Assembly: GCF_036370855.1 (NCBI RefSeq)
Contig: NC_088099.1
Location: forward strand, 139,169,017-139,233,016
Direction of reading: 5' to 3'
Length of the DNA stretch: 64,000 bases
Source of the DNA: Dromaius novaehollandiae
Lineage: Eukaryota > Chordata > Aves > Casuariiformes > Dromaiidae
The notes under the pieces are model-generated. The model made no database searches and was not told the origin of the DNA. It saw nothing but the letters and a program-made list of their open reading frames with translations. Of the stretch, positions 13,738 through 26,513 are shown piece after piece. How positions within the stretch are numbered: position 1 is the first letter of the stretch; each line of letters starts with the position of its first letter. Position numbers and translations under genes: made by a program.

Positions 13738-13769
13738 GGTGACAAAATAAAACTGACTGTTGCTATAGA
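13738..13769 (-). other. probable 5' untranslated part of the ATG exon
   Basis: These 32 bases lie between the candidate acceptor (polypyrimidine gctcttctctgtcag ending at 13770) and the ATG at 13737. A second AG (agcaacag) lies inside and could serve as an alternative acceptor. No upstream ATG is present. Whether the 5' boundary is a splice site or a transcription start is unresolved. Confidence 0.4.
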
Positions 13770-13798
13770 CTGACAGAGAAGAGCTCCCCTAGAAAACT

Positions 13799-13811
13799 TC
13801 CCTTATAAACC
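13799..13811 (-). promoter_or_regulatory. TATA-like box upstream of the ATG exon
   Basis: On the minus strand the sequence reads ggtttataaggga, about 30-35 bases before the predicted exon start at 13769. That is the spacing expected for a TATA-directed start. This could be an alternative, tissue-specific promoter downstream of the CpG-island promoter. The AT-rich surroundings make a chance TATA-like match possible. Confidence 0.35.
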
Positions 13812-16800
13812 TCACCATGGGTGTAGCTAAATGACTAGCTCCACCCAGAAATTTGGATAGCCTATAAAAAAAACTTTTCAAGCAACATAATTATTTTGTC
13901 AGCTTGTTGTGTACTCTGTTTACTAGGGAAAAAATGCAGCAAACTAGCTGATAGTTTTCCAAGTCAATGGAAAAAATATAGACAAAGAAAATTCACCTCA
14001 TCTCTAATATTTGCATTTTCTGCAACAGAAATAACAACAGCTATTTAGCAGGTGAGTTGCTTGTTTGTTTTTTTTTAAAAAGCACTGCTATAGCAAAATA
14101 CTTTTAGCATTTATTTATATTAGAGATGTATTATTTTGAAAACTAAATGTATCTATGAACTTGCAGCAACCAGTCCTCATGTCACCACCTCCACCATCAG
14201 CAAAGGCTCCTGTTTTCATAACTTACGTCATGAAGATAATGTAAGATCAAAGCCATTTGCAAGCCTCATTGAATCACACATGTGCCCTGGCTGTGAGGGA
14301 GACACCACCATGAAAAACTACTTTCTGTTCCTTTGTTCTCTAACTACTCTACATCTTTAAAAAAAGTCAACTTTCTATTTTCTCAAGGGCTAATTCCAAG
14401 GGATGGGGAGATGACTATGATGTTACCACTGAGTCAGTATTGCTTGAACAGTTATATATTGTTTTGGTGTGTAATATAAACAGACTTAGATGCCTGCAAT
14501 CCTGTTTCTTACTCAAGCTTTTGTACTATCCCAACTAATAGTTTCTATATTTATAAACACAAGTATAAGGAGCTATAAATGCATAGTGCTTTATTTGTTT
14601 TTTCACTGAATACTTGAGGTTATCCTGACACTCCTGCTGGAGCTTGGGTGTGAAATCAGAGTTCTTGAGCTGTTTGGCAGGAATCCAACTATGCTTCTAT
14701 CATCTGGGTTGGCTTTCAAGGGAGTGATTAGGAGATTATGTTCTTGTTAACAAGATCTGTGCGAGTAAAAGCTATTATGCCCAACATTTCCTGTATTTAA
14801 TTTTAAGTGAACGTTCCATCTTGATATGAAGAGATGAGGTATTTTCTTGAGAACTAGCAACTTTGGCCAAATCTTAACTTTAATAAGTACTGGAAGAAGA
14901 ACATGCATCCCTTCTGACAAAACCAGTCCATGTTTGTCTGTAAATGTTAATTGGTCTTTAAATTATGTGTCCATATGGAACTTCTACAATAAAATTAAAG
15001 CTATGCTTAATACTCTCTGTGTTTTTCTTCCCCTTCCTCCCAAATGTCAGATTTTGTCAGGAGAAAGAAAGAGAAAAAGAAAAAAAAAACTTACTGCAAC
15101 AATAAGTTGCAGTAATAAACTACAGCATTCACTTCTCTTTGCTGCTGTACTTCTTCAGGCAAGGTAAAGTATATTCTACTTTAAGATCTACATTTAAAGG
15201 ACAGATGCCTACATCTCCGTCTGTGGCTGAAAGTCTGTAAGTCCATAATCTGGTGTTCTACCGTACGTGAATAAAAAAAATCTGCAGGAGTCTCCAAGGG
15301 CAGTACAAGCGTTTCACCTTTTAGAAAAAGTCTGACAATTCTGGGAAAAAGATAACATCTTGGTGAGCTCACAAATTAAACATGCCACGCAAGAGTTGGG
15401 GGGCCAGGGGGGAAATCACTTCTACCTAAATACACAGCTGGGAGAGATACATGAGAGCTCATTGTCTTTCCTACCGCTATGAGGTTCGCTAGCAGTCTTG
15501 CATTCTGTGGGAAGGCTGCTTCCCCACCCACTTCAGCAACTATTGACAAAACAGGTCAAGTCATACTTGGCTGAATTCTCACCTATGCTGAATTCATGTT
15601 CCCTATCTATGGTGGCGGGGAAAACCCAGCAGTCCAGGTGAAGCGAGGAGGAATATCCCAGGAGATGGGCAAAGCCAGAAATCAGAGTACAAGGACTAGT
15701 GCATTGTGCTCAGCGCAGCTAATTGTGTACTGACACAGTTAATAGGCTAGGACTTAAAACTGAGTTCTGCTTAGAAATATGGGGCTGTGAAGATACCAGA
15801 AGTGCTTTAACTTTTAAGTGATCTGCTGTTTTAGCTGGCAGTAGTGCCAAAACATAAAATGGTGAAACTGAGTATGGTATGATCTGTAGCAGCTAGTAAC
15901 CAAATCAAGAGAGAAAGTGCTCAGGTTCACTCCTAGCAGTCCCTGAAGATGAAAAAAAATACATTTGCTGAATATCACCAGTGCCCCTTTACAACTGTAG
16001 GGGCACACCTGCACTCTTTGCTAGATCTACTTTATTATCACCCTAATGACAAACACAGCATTATGCAGCTGTAAGAGCGATCACACTTTCGGCCATCATA
16101 ACCACAGGAAATTGCTAAAGCTCAGTTGGCCAGATTGTACTTTAGCAGCTGAAACACGAAGAAGCAGTTACAAAGCTACAAGCAAGACTCCTCAGGCTAG
16201 TCCTCACTGAGAAGGCACTTCAGTAAAACCCAGCACTATGGAAGTCACCTTGCTTTTGCCAGCTATCACCATGCAAAGGCAAGGCTTAAAAACACATTTT
16301 CTTTCCTGAGCAAGGAAGGTTGCAAGCGCTCATGAGAATCTGCTCTTGCTTAGTGAGGCATCAATGTTTAAAGCACAGAATTAGTCTAGCTGCTGACACC
16401 TGAGATGCAGGGGAAAAGCTTGGTTTGATACCGAGCTCAGGAGCTGAACATGCTGCTATAGTTGATTCTCCCTCTTCTTGGTAAAGGATGGCATTTTCAG
16501 GCTTCACTGCATGGACAGGGTAAGACTAAACTGAAAACCTCTGTTGTGCCCTTTCCTTTACTGCTGAACACATGCTTGGACTGGAGAACAAGTGTTCGCT
16601 GTCGAGTAGCGCGCAACATCTGCAGACTGCGGCCAAGACTCTCTGCCCAGTGGAAGAGAGGTTTAAACAGGCAATTTAAAAGCATCATGGCAAGTTGTAA
16701 GCATGAACCCACATGAGGAAGGTACAAATTAGAGATGAAAAGAGCTGGTCCCTGAGCTAAGGTGGAGGTAAGGAAGGAAAAAATAAACAGACAAAATTAC

Positions 16801-19800
16801 TGACAATAGGAAGTGGTCAAGTCAGGAAGCAGCTAAGAGGAAGAGAAACAGATAAAGAATGTGAAAACTTTCATAAGAGGGTTTGTTTGAGACAGAAGGG
16901 AGTACTCGAAAGGAGAAACTGAAGAGGCAGAAGTGAATGGCTACAGGGTTCCTTCAAGGCACAAAAAAGCAGAAATGGCTCAAACCTTTTGTTTTCTTAA
17001 TAGAACTTTTTTTTTTGTCATCATCTGGAATTATTTAATCTGCACTTCAAAAGTCTTCCAAAAGACCGTGAACCTAGAATTACTATTCAGAACTTCAGCA
17101 AATGCAGTTTTCCTTCTGACATTTCCCAGACTTTTTCAGCTGCGCTTCGCAATCCTTGCTTCTGCTACAGAAACACATATTCCTACCAAATTTCCTGTGG
17201 CTTGCTAATGATGCCTAAAGATCTTCACAACCAATTGCCAACATCAATAGTCTCCTGTAACCGTAAACTTAGTGCTTGTTTTGTAAGTATTTCTCACGAT
17301 TATGATTGACAATGAAGGGAACGAGAGAGTTAAAGGTATGAAGTGCAATAGAACTGACTATAAAAAAAATATTGTAGTAAATACTGGCTGATAATTTGCT
17401 TTGCAAGAAAAAAAAAGTGTAAAAGGCTGTGATAAAGAATAAATGAAATTCCTAGAGACTTAGTCTGTATGTGTTAAGCACTTCATTTGTGTAAGGGTTT
17501 TTAATATCTGATTGTTTGGGAATAATTGGTATTGTGCAGCTTTATAGCACACCTGCAGCCTAATCTGTTGCCGTGAAATGCAACTGCATCAGTGGGACCT
17601 TCTGCCCGGACATGGAGCGCTAGGGGAACCCCCATGCACATAATGCTGTACAGAGTATCAAATCTCCAATGGTGCAGTCTAGTAGTTTGAGTTTAAGCAG
17701 TAATCCTGATAAGATAGGAGCTCTCCACTCCCTCTACGATTACATTACAAATGTATTACAAATGTCACCTGTTCTCTTTTTGTCTGTATTCTTCTATTAG
17801 TATGGACACCTTCTACTAATACTAATGGTGTGTGCATACCATCCGCCAATGCAATATTTCTAATTTTAGTAAGCAAAGCAGGCAGCATTTGCAGGTATTC
17901 GGAAATGCGTTAAACTGGCCATCAAAATCTATGAGACCAAATCACTGCCAAACAATATTCACATTTGAAGATAGTCTTGAAGGACAACATCTTCTTAACT
18001 AATATCAGGAATGAAGAATTCAAGAATCTGGTGGAAATCAAGAGAGGTATTCATCTATTGCTTCAGCCAGTTTTGTCTCTTACTTTGGATCTTTGCCTCT
18101 GATGCGCAAATATTCTTGGATCGAGAATCACGAGCTTTTCAAGGGAAGCGGCATTCTCAGTGAAGAGATGAGTCATGACACTCAAGGTTACTTTCAAATG
18201 CCATATTGGAATGAAGCTTCAAGAACTAGCTTATTCACAGCACTTCTACTTAGTCTGAATGTTCATATTGTAAAGCCAAGCAAAATATATTGGTTTCTTT
18301 TGAGAAAACATGACATACTTTACTCTTGCAGTGCAATTCAAACTGTCTGAAGACTGTTAATACTATAGTCAACGTACTATTAATTGGGACATAAAATGAT
18401 TTCTAAATCAAAGCATGTTTTAATAACATTCCTCTGGAAGGAGTAGCCTGAGAAGATACTCACATTTGATGTTGCACAGCCAAACTATGCAATGAAATCA
18501 GAGACAGATTTTTCCTGTATTGACTTTAACAATTCTATCAAATCTACAAAGAGATTTACTAGATTAGAACAACTAAGGTGTCTGAAGCTTATTTCTGATA
18601 ACCTACATGTTACATTCTTCTTCCCTTTTCATCCGTCAAACCTATGTGAGATTTGTATTTTCTGGCAACTTGTTATTTTAATGTGGTCTTAGCTTGGCAT
18701 TGGTAATTAAATCAATCTGAAAGCTTGTCATTTACGTGTATGATACATCACTGAGTGTAGGACCATTCTAATTTTATCCCTTAAGGGAAAAAGAATTCCC
18801 TGAAAAATTCAACTAAGTTATGTACTCATTGTCTAAAACTGTCCTGCTGAAGAAATACTACGGACTTCTTCCTATAGGGTAGAAATCTACATGGTCAGCT
18901 GTTCTCAAAAATGACCAGGTTAGAGATCAGGCTCCTGTAAAGCATTAAAACACCTCTTAAATTTTAAAAAGGACAAATTTGAAATCTGGGGTCATTTAGG
19001 GTCAGTGGAAGGGAATGGGATGAATGAAAGCCACCCTCACACAAAACTTGGGAGATTCTGGGACTGATGATGTGGTCAACCAGGATCAAGGCTCTTCCTC
19101 AAACTTTGCCATGTTTTCGTCTTCTCTATCACCCCCTCCCCTCCTCTTCAACACCATCAGGCTTTACCACACTGCCATGGAGGAACGGCCCCTCTATAGG
19201 GCAGGGTGATCACATTTGAGCATGCTTGCACCACTTGAAGCCCCGTTCTCATTATAGCTCTGCTCTGGGACTTACTAGACTGCAGGGTTGCTTTCCTTTG
19301 GCCTTGCTCATATGCTTCTTGGACATGGTCATAGTAGAAATAGAGGATGGCAGCCAGCTGCAGGACTCCAGCACTGGGCAGTCCCCCAGAAACTTGCCCC
19401 TTAACCGTACCCATCTCGTGACAGTGCTCACGGGCTACAGGTCAGCTCACTGGGGACTGATGCAACTTAAAACAGCCCTGCGCTCCTAGTCTGCTGCTTC
19501 TTTAAATACTCCTATGATAAACGCTTGTCCTGACAGCTTTCCTAGAGCATTCTTTTATGGTCTGGATCCTTTTCCTGCAGTTCGAGTTTTGCGTTCTCCT
19601 CTTTAGTCCTGCTGCCAGTCCCCTTTTCCTCACCTGACTCTCCCAAATGCAGATTAGTCACTGCTCTTTCTTTAGTCAGTGAAGTGTCTTTTCAATTCCC
19701 TTGAAAACAGTATCTTGTTTGAGGCATCTTCACTCCCCACCCACCTTTCCTACAGACAGGCAAACCCCAAAATGAGGTTTCTCCTCATTGCTCTGTACCC

Positions 19801-20035
19801 ATTGCTCTGTCAAAATTCAGTCATTAAGTCCACTTCTCCCAGAGCCTGACACAGTAGAGACTGTCAGCAGGGAGGCTCAAGCAGCACTCTGTGATGATAA
19901 GGGTGCTGAAACTGTATGCAGAGTCCCCAGACGACCCCACCTTTTCAAGGGCAAGAAGGCAAGCCCTATCGAAGCTACAAGAAATTCACATAGGCAGCTG
20001 TAACTATCCCCAAGTGAGGCAGGCCAAAACACTGA

Positions 20036-20150
20036 GAGTGTGTGTGTACATCTCTCTCTATATATAGATATATATACATCTATACACATACAAACATATA
20101 TATACACACATACACTCATAAATATGTTATATACATACACACATATATAA
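20036..20150. repeat. compound TA/CA microsatellite
   Basis: A degenerate alternating purine-pyrimidine tract: gtgtgtgtac, then ctctctctatatatag, then interspersed tatata and cacaca blocks. It generates the false minus-strand frame rich in C, V and Y at 19877-20173. Tracts of this kind are usually length-polymorphic. Confidence 0.9.
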
Positions 20151-22924
20151 AGCACTGAGAGATTCAGGGTCACAGTTAAGCCTCACCCAACAGCACCACA
20201 TGTGCCATCATGCAGTGATTGGACCCTGGGTCATCAGTGACTCACAGCAATGCTATCGACAGGCTCACCAGCACCAGAGCAAGATCTGCATTTTTCCTCC
20301 CATGTCTCATGCAAACACTGGCCCAGCCCAATTCTTCCTGAGACAAGCGCTTACAGTTTTAACATGATATAGTACCACTTTCCAGATGTGCCTAAGGGAA
20401 AAAATGCATTCCACTCACCTAATTGTGTTACTCTAATGTTTTTCCCTCTTCTGAAATTAGGCTATCTTTTTAAACTTGACTGTATTAAGGTTTCAGTGTT
20501 TCAAGATTTAGAAGAAGAACGGCCAGGATAAAGACTATTTTAAGATAAACAAGAATGATACGTTTTAGCAAAAGTTGCGGCTCTAAAAAATTTAATAAAG
20601 ATTAAGCATGGATGAATTCTAGTGATCATCAGTTTAGGGGCTTTTTTAGTGGGGTTTTGCTTGATTTGTAAGTAACTACTCCTCCAAGTATTTCACTGGT
20701 ATTTGGAGGAATGGTCAAGAAATAACACTGAAAAATATCTGGACAATACTTCAAATTAGCCAGAAGAGGCAATGACAAATAATTGAGACTGCCTGGAGTT
20801 GTAATAGCGGAAAGGAAAAAAGAAATCTGACTGAGAATTTATGGCCAGAGAGAGGACTTAGATGTAGAATACCAGACAACTGCAACTTAACCATGACGTG
20901 ACAGAAACAGAGGGCTGAAATACCTATTCCAGCCCCACCCTACCAGTTAGGATTGCCAATGCCTAGGATATTTCCAACATACTTTGGAGAACCAGTAATG
21001 AAGACTGTGTCCTTCAGAGCAACCTGTTCTTGCTACCCTGGTAGACAGAAAGTTTCTCCTAATTGAGGAGCAAAAGCCACAGCACATGTCCCTGTTCCCT
21101 GTCTGTGGGAGAGACACTCTACCAGAAGATTTAACCTTGAGGAACAAGTACCTGATAAGGGGCCAACTGCCAAAACATTTAAATAAGTAAAAGACATCTC
21201 AACCTACTAGACCATACTCCACATTAGAAGTTCTGATACAGTCTGTTAGGGCAGCTGGCCAACTTGCACCAGATTACCATGGCACACCCCACGAAGTGAG
21301 GTCATGGAAAAATATCCACATTTTTCTGTCTTTGAAACATATCCAAAAGGCGTAGGTATCTCATAAATAGACACCAAGCCCACAAGATATTAAACTGCCC
21401 TGTATGCTGCAGTCCTTGGCTCCCTCCATCTCTCTTGCTAAACCGATCATTTTCTCCTTGCAAAACTAAAGTAGCTAATGGATTTGGCATGCTGAATTTG
21501 AGGCAGATTGAGAGGAACCATACTTGCCCTCAAGAAATGTCAAATTTGTAAGTCCTTCATTGTATTTCCATAGCTTATACAGCATCTTAGTCAGCTGCCT
21601 CTACTAGCTACAGTACGCAACTTCACCATCCCAGCAGAAATACCATAAGTATTGCATGTTTTAGGGAGATACAGAGCTTTCTGCAATTCAAACACTGTAC
21701 AAGATGCAGCAGTGGGTGAGGTGGGTGGCAACTGACATGACAACGCATACGGCAGCTCATTCATACCACTGTTGAATGAGAAACGACTCAAGATGCCTGT
21801 GTAGAAAAGTACCAAATATTTCAAAATAAAAGAAAATGTAAGAAAATTAATGATTCTTTTAAATACTTCCTGTTCAATAGCTAAAGGCAGGTGCTATAGC
21901 ACTTCACCGGAGAAATCAGAACCCTGACTAAAACAGATTACCCTGTGACAGTTTTGTGTAGAAGTTTAAATTAAACAGTTCATTTTACTTCAAAAGACAA
22001 TATTTTGTAAAAGAACAAGCAAGTCTTACAAAATAGGCCATTTTAGCTGTATGATACTTTGTTTGAAATACTGTTCTGCTATTCAGCTTGTGAAATGTCA
22101 TCTTAGTGTTTATTTCTCTTAAAATACAGCCAAATCACTCCAGTATTTCTTTTTAAAAAGTCTTCACCTTATTTACTGTTTTGGATTTCTCACAATTTTA
22201 AGTTATGCGCTTATATAATTAGCTGCCTTTCACTTGCTACATAGTTTAGGGCCAGCGATAAAAAGCAAACATCCCTTTGGGAAGCAAGCAAAGTACAAAA
22301 AGGACTGTAACTCATTCACCATAGAAAGCACCAGAGGGTTGTTTGTTCGACTTGTCAGAAGACACTGTTTGAATGAAAAACTGGTGGTGGAAATTTTTTA
22401 TTTATTTTTTTTACGACCTCACACGCATCACTGTTCTGCACAGGAAGCCTGCAGCTTCAGGAAGCGTCAGCCTCTCCCGGTACCGCTGCCTCCTTCCTTG
22501 CAGCGGTTGCTGCGCTGGGTCAGTGGATGCGGCATGCTGATTCATCAGGCTTTTAGGTGCCTTCTCGGGAATGTGATTTCTTCAGCACCGAGCTTTCCCG
22601 CTACGCAGCACGCTGCGTGGAAGCTCCCTTCATCCCTCCGCCAGCCGAAGTGCGCAAGCTGCCTTGGGCACCTCCAGCACAGCCGCAAGACGCAGGCTGA
22701 AATATAGTGCCGCCTTTTAAACCCACGCGGTAGTTAAGTGCCTTCCCGCTTTTAACGAAACTCACGACAGAATCAGCCAACAACTTTCTTGTCTCTCAGC
22801 TGTTCAGTTCCAGAAAGCAAACACGCAAACACGTATCCGAGTCCTTAAGCCCCCCAAGCCCCCCCAAAATGTAACTGATCCCTACTGCAGGCACCCATGT
22901 ACATGCTTCTGACTGCTTCTGGCT

Positions 22925-23720
22925 TCACTATCACGGGGCAGAGGGCGGGAGGCAGGAGATTCCCGGCGCTGGCCTATCGACCGGCCCTGCAAAGAACTTC
23001 CCTCTCCTCTTCCCACCTGGGGCGAGGCGACAGCAACCACTTCGGCCCCTCACAAAACCCTGCCCGACCCGCAGGTGGCACCAGGCACTCCCGGGGTCCC
23101 CCCGCGGCTGCAGCGCGCGGTAACGACAGCGCCCGGCACCGCGCCCCGACGGGCGCCCGGGCGGCGAGGGAGGGCAGCGCGGCCCGGGGGAGGCGCTCCG
23201 CCCGCTCTGCCCGCCGCCCCGCCGCCGCCCCGCGACGGGCGCACAAGCCCCCGCGCCCGGCCCGGCCCGGCCGCCCGGGGCTGCCCCGCCACGCTGCGCC
23301 GCCCGGTGCCGCCCGGCCTCGCCGGTGCCAGCGTGGCACGGCCCGGCCCGGCCCCGCTCGGCGGACGGCGGCGAGGCGCCACCCGGGCCCGGGGCGGGAC
23401 GTGCGGCCGGGCCGGGCCGCGCCGCGGACGGGCACTCGCTCACCTGCTCCTCGCCGCCGCCGCCGCTTTTCCTTTCTCCCGCCCGCCCGCTGACAGCGCG
23501 GCTTTGTCAGCCCGCCCCGCTCCGCCCCGCCGCCGCCACGTGAACCGCGCCGCCACCGCGGGGCCCCGCCGGGGCCGCCCCCGGCGCCGGGGGGCGCGGC
23601 CTGGCCGCGGCGCCGCCGCTGGAAGCGCACGTCCGGGCCCCCCGCGCATCCCGCCCGCCCTCCGCCGTGCGCGGGGCAGGGCGAGAGCCCGCTCAGCGAG
23701 AGGAGCGGCCGGTTCCCATC
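22925..23720. promoter_or_regulatory. CpG island, probable promoter
   Basis: The base composition changes abruptly from AT-rich flanks to an almost pure G+C tract with CpG undepleted, including runs such as ggcccggcccggccgcccgg. Visible sites include several gggcgg/ccgccc GC boxes, an E-box cacgtg at 23537-23542, and gcgcacgtccgg near 23625. No TATA box is evident, which fits a broad CpG-island promoter. The only strong splice donor I see is on the minus strand at 23443/23444, so the best-supported transcription is leftward. Bidirectional activity is possible but unsupported. Long open frames on both strands here result from the lack of A/T-rich stop codons. Confidence 0.85.
23444..23510 (-). 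other. probable non-coding first exon, minus strand
   Basis: On the minus strand the purine-rich segment gggagaaaggaaaagcggcg continues through a GGC repeat to gaggagcag|gtgagc. This is a near-consensus donor at 23443/23444 within the CpG island. The 5' limit is not visible; 23510 is only a nominal bound. A frame through it (from an ATG at 23649) would hit a TAG soon after splicing to the exon at 13769, so the exon is best read as 5' UTR. The link to that exon is inference. Confidence 0.4.
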
Positions 23721-26495
23721 AGGCTCCTAGAAATCGTCCACCACCTTGTTTCTTTTTTTTTCCCCCTGTCTTTTCCCACCCTCTTCAGAACCACCCCACC
23801 TGCTCCCGCGAAGTGAGGTTGCCTGGGGAAGCTGTCAGGGCCCTGTCTTTAACTCAGCGCTCCACAGATGGGCTGTTAGTCGAGTCCTGCCCACGTGCGC
23901 TCTAGCAGTTTGTGTTTTTAAGCTCTGTGTCATGTAGCTGTAAATGCTGGGGAGAGGCAATCTTTATGTAGGACGTTTTTCCTATTTTTGTGAAGGGCTT
24001 GGGGAAAACAGAGAAACAGCACAGATTATTCTTCTCCCTTCTAATGCAACCTGGTATTTTGCCTTGAATGCTAGACTAGGGCAAGTTTAAATGAAGAAAT
24101 AATTAAATATAGGGGAAAAAACCTTCCAGGCTATGAAATAAATAGCCTGAATTTGCTGTAACCCCGTATTTTAAACATGCAGGTGCATTGCTTATGTTAG
24201 CGGAGATAATGCAATTTCCTGCTGAGCAGGTCTGTGCAAGACTGCGTGACCAAATCCTTCCCCAAATTTATGGGACCGCTTCTTTCCTCTGTTGTGTAGG
24301 TTCACAGGCTCCTCCGCTCTTCGCCGTCCCCTTCCCCTCCAGGGCCCCCTTTACTGCCTGCATGGCGCAGCCATTCCCATATTACTGAAGGAAATACATC
24401 CCACATAACCGAGGGAAAGGGCAGCCTGGAATCGGAGAGGGGAAGCAGCCGTGGGGGCTCCAGCCTTCCCACCACCCCCAGTTTTGGGAGCAGGCAAGGG
24501 CTGAAGCAGAAACGCGGAGAGGTTAGCAAGCACTGAGAGGTGCTGGACCGTTGTGCAGATCTGCGGGGTGCAGACTAGGGCTCAGCATCCATTTCATGGT
24601 AGTTGGGTGTTTCGTGGTGGAAGAAAGGTGGTACAGTGCTGTTAGCACAAGACCCAGCACCGCAAATGAGCGTGTGAGCTGCCTCTTTCTGCTGAAATGG
24701 TCAGCTGTGAAACCTGGTCTGGAGGCCAAGCACGCTTGGGCATGCTCACGAGCTCTGCCGCTTCTCACAGTTCACAAACACCGCTCAGAGGAGAAAGTCC
24801 AAAAGAAAAGCTTTATCCAGCAACACAGAGCAGCCAGTCCTTCAAAAACCTGACATTCAAAGTCGGAAGCATTTCCTGACTTTTTCGGTAGTGTCTGAAA
24901 TCTGCCTAATTTCTTCCTAGCCCTTTCACTTCATGTAGTAGTGACAAAGAATCTATTTTTGTGCCCACAGAACAATTAGAGGATTTTACTGCATCTGCAG
25001 GCTGCATTTAAGATCAAAAGATATGCTATTTTTGTGCAGCCTTCTTCGGGACTTATCAGAGCCGTGTTTGAGTTCCTGTTGAATGATTTTTATCTTCAGC
25101 ATGTGCCTGAACAGTGGAGGAATTCAGTTATCTTCACTGTATAGAAGGGAGGCTGTGGAACAGACATGAAGAGTCAAGGTGAAAGACATCCTTTCACTTT
25201 TGACTATGTCCAGTCTTAAACGCCCACGAGGAGACCTGCCACCCAGCAGATGGCAGATTTAGCTGCGGGTCATCACTGGCCTGTCCCTCTGCACTGGTAG
25301 AGCTTCCGCCCACCGTAGCGGCGGTCACAGGCGTGACGCTGTGTCCGGTCTCAGCTGCAGCCTGGTGCTCCTGTGCGCTGCCGATGGAGCGGGGCTCATG
25401 CTCGATTACGGCGGGCAGCGCGAGCCGATCTGTAATTTCCTAGGCTGAAACACCTTGGTCTGGTAGAGATCATCGGTCAGAGCTTTGAGATACTGAATGC
25501 TTGGAAATGACGATATTTAAAATTACAGACTGAGGCCAAGGTCCACGAAGGGACTGGGATGCGGATTTACCCTCTGCATTAACCCTGAGCCTGTCCTTCC
25601 TTCAGCCATCCTCGCTTTGGTTTCCTTCCCTCAGAAACTCTCTGTTTCCACTCCACTAAGACGCTAGCGGTGGTTTTAGGGCTGTTGCTGCAGAAACAGC
25701 TACCGTTTGTTGTGGTCCCTCTACAGCGGGCTGACAGGAGGTTGGATCACATAGGTTCTCCAGCCCCTCTGCTGTGCAAACCTGGCTGGATCAATTTAAA
25801 GGTTTTCAGCAGGCTGAACTAAATTGTTTCTTTTGTTTAACTCATTTGTAATTTTCCATTGACTATTTTGGAGGCAACTAAAGGCTGGGTGTGCCAACAA
25901 GCTTGCTTTACCTACCAAAACTGTTTAAAAAATGAATGTTAGTCTTGTCTCAAAAATTAGATGCTTGTTAGTTATTTCTTCATGAAATTCATTCTTAAAC
26001 TCATGTCTGGTTTCCTGTTTAGCATTTAAAAATCAAAAAATGACAGCAAATCAACAAAGGAGAGGGCAAAGCGGCACATTTGTGTCATGATTTTCCCACA
26101 ACCATGGTAAGAGAAGCACGGAAAGATAGAGCTGTGACCTGGTGAGGGCTGCCCCCGAGATGAGGAAGACCACCGCACTCAGCAGGGTTTGATAAATAAT
26201 CTGCCACCGCAGAGCATGAGGGGAGCACATCCGTCCTCAGCCACATATTCCTTGCACCGAGAAACTGTGACTCTGGGTTTTTTAAGAGCTCTTTACGCTT
26301 GATCTATACTTACTGATGGAACAGTTGCAATTAGCTTACAGGATATAATCTCAGTATAATTTATTACCAAAGGCTTTCTCCTGGACTCCTTTGGACCCTT
26401 CAACCTCTCCGATGTTAATCCAGTTGCAGGGCCGTGGTGGAGGAGGGAATAGGTCGCTTTCACTTTCATTCTTCATAGATGTATTTAATTGTCTG

Positions 26496-26513
26496 CATCA
26501 TCATCATCATCAG
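26496..26513. repeat. (CAT)6 microsatellite
   Basis: Six perfect CAT units, gcatcatcatcatcatcag, in AT-rich intergenic DNA. Confidence 0.9.

Larger units (their letters stand above)
13770..22924. other. non-coding stretch, likely first intron of the left gene
   Basis: If the CpG-island exon and the ATG exon belong to one minus-strand gene, this is its first intron of about 9.7 kb. It is AT-rich, with no convincing coding exon on either strand. It contains the TA/CA microsatellite at 20036-20150 and small poly(A) or poly(T) runs. I see no complete mobile element. The 157-codon plus-strand frame at 22234-22707 lies next to the CpG island and shows no splice or start context. Confidence 0.45.

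Noticed and set aside
19877..20173. 98-codon minus-strand frame rich in Cys, Val and Tyr
   Set aside because: It is produced by the TA/CA microsatellite.
22234..22707. 157-codon plus-strand frame beside the CpG island
   Set aside because: No promoter or splice logic. The residue pattern changes from lysine-rich to cysteine/proline-rich simply following base composition.
22931..23905. Long overlapping open frames on both strands (up to 276 codons)
   Set aside because: They lie in the CpG island, where stop codons are rare because of base composition. The products are arginine/proline/alanine/glycine strings, and frames are open on both strands at once.
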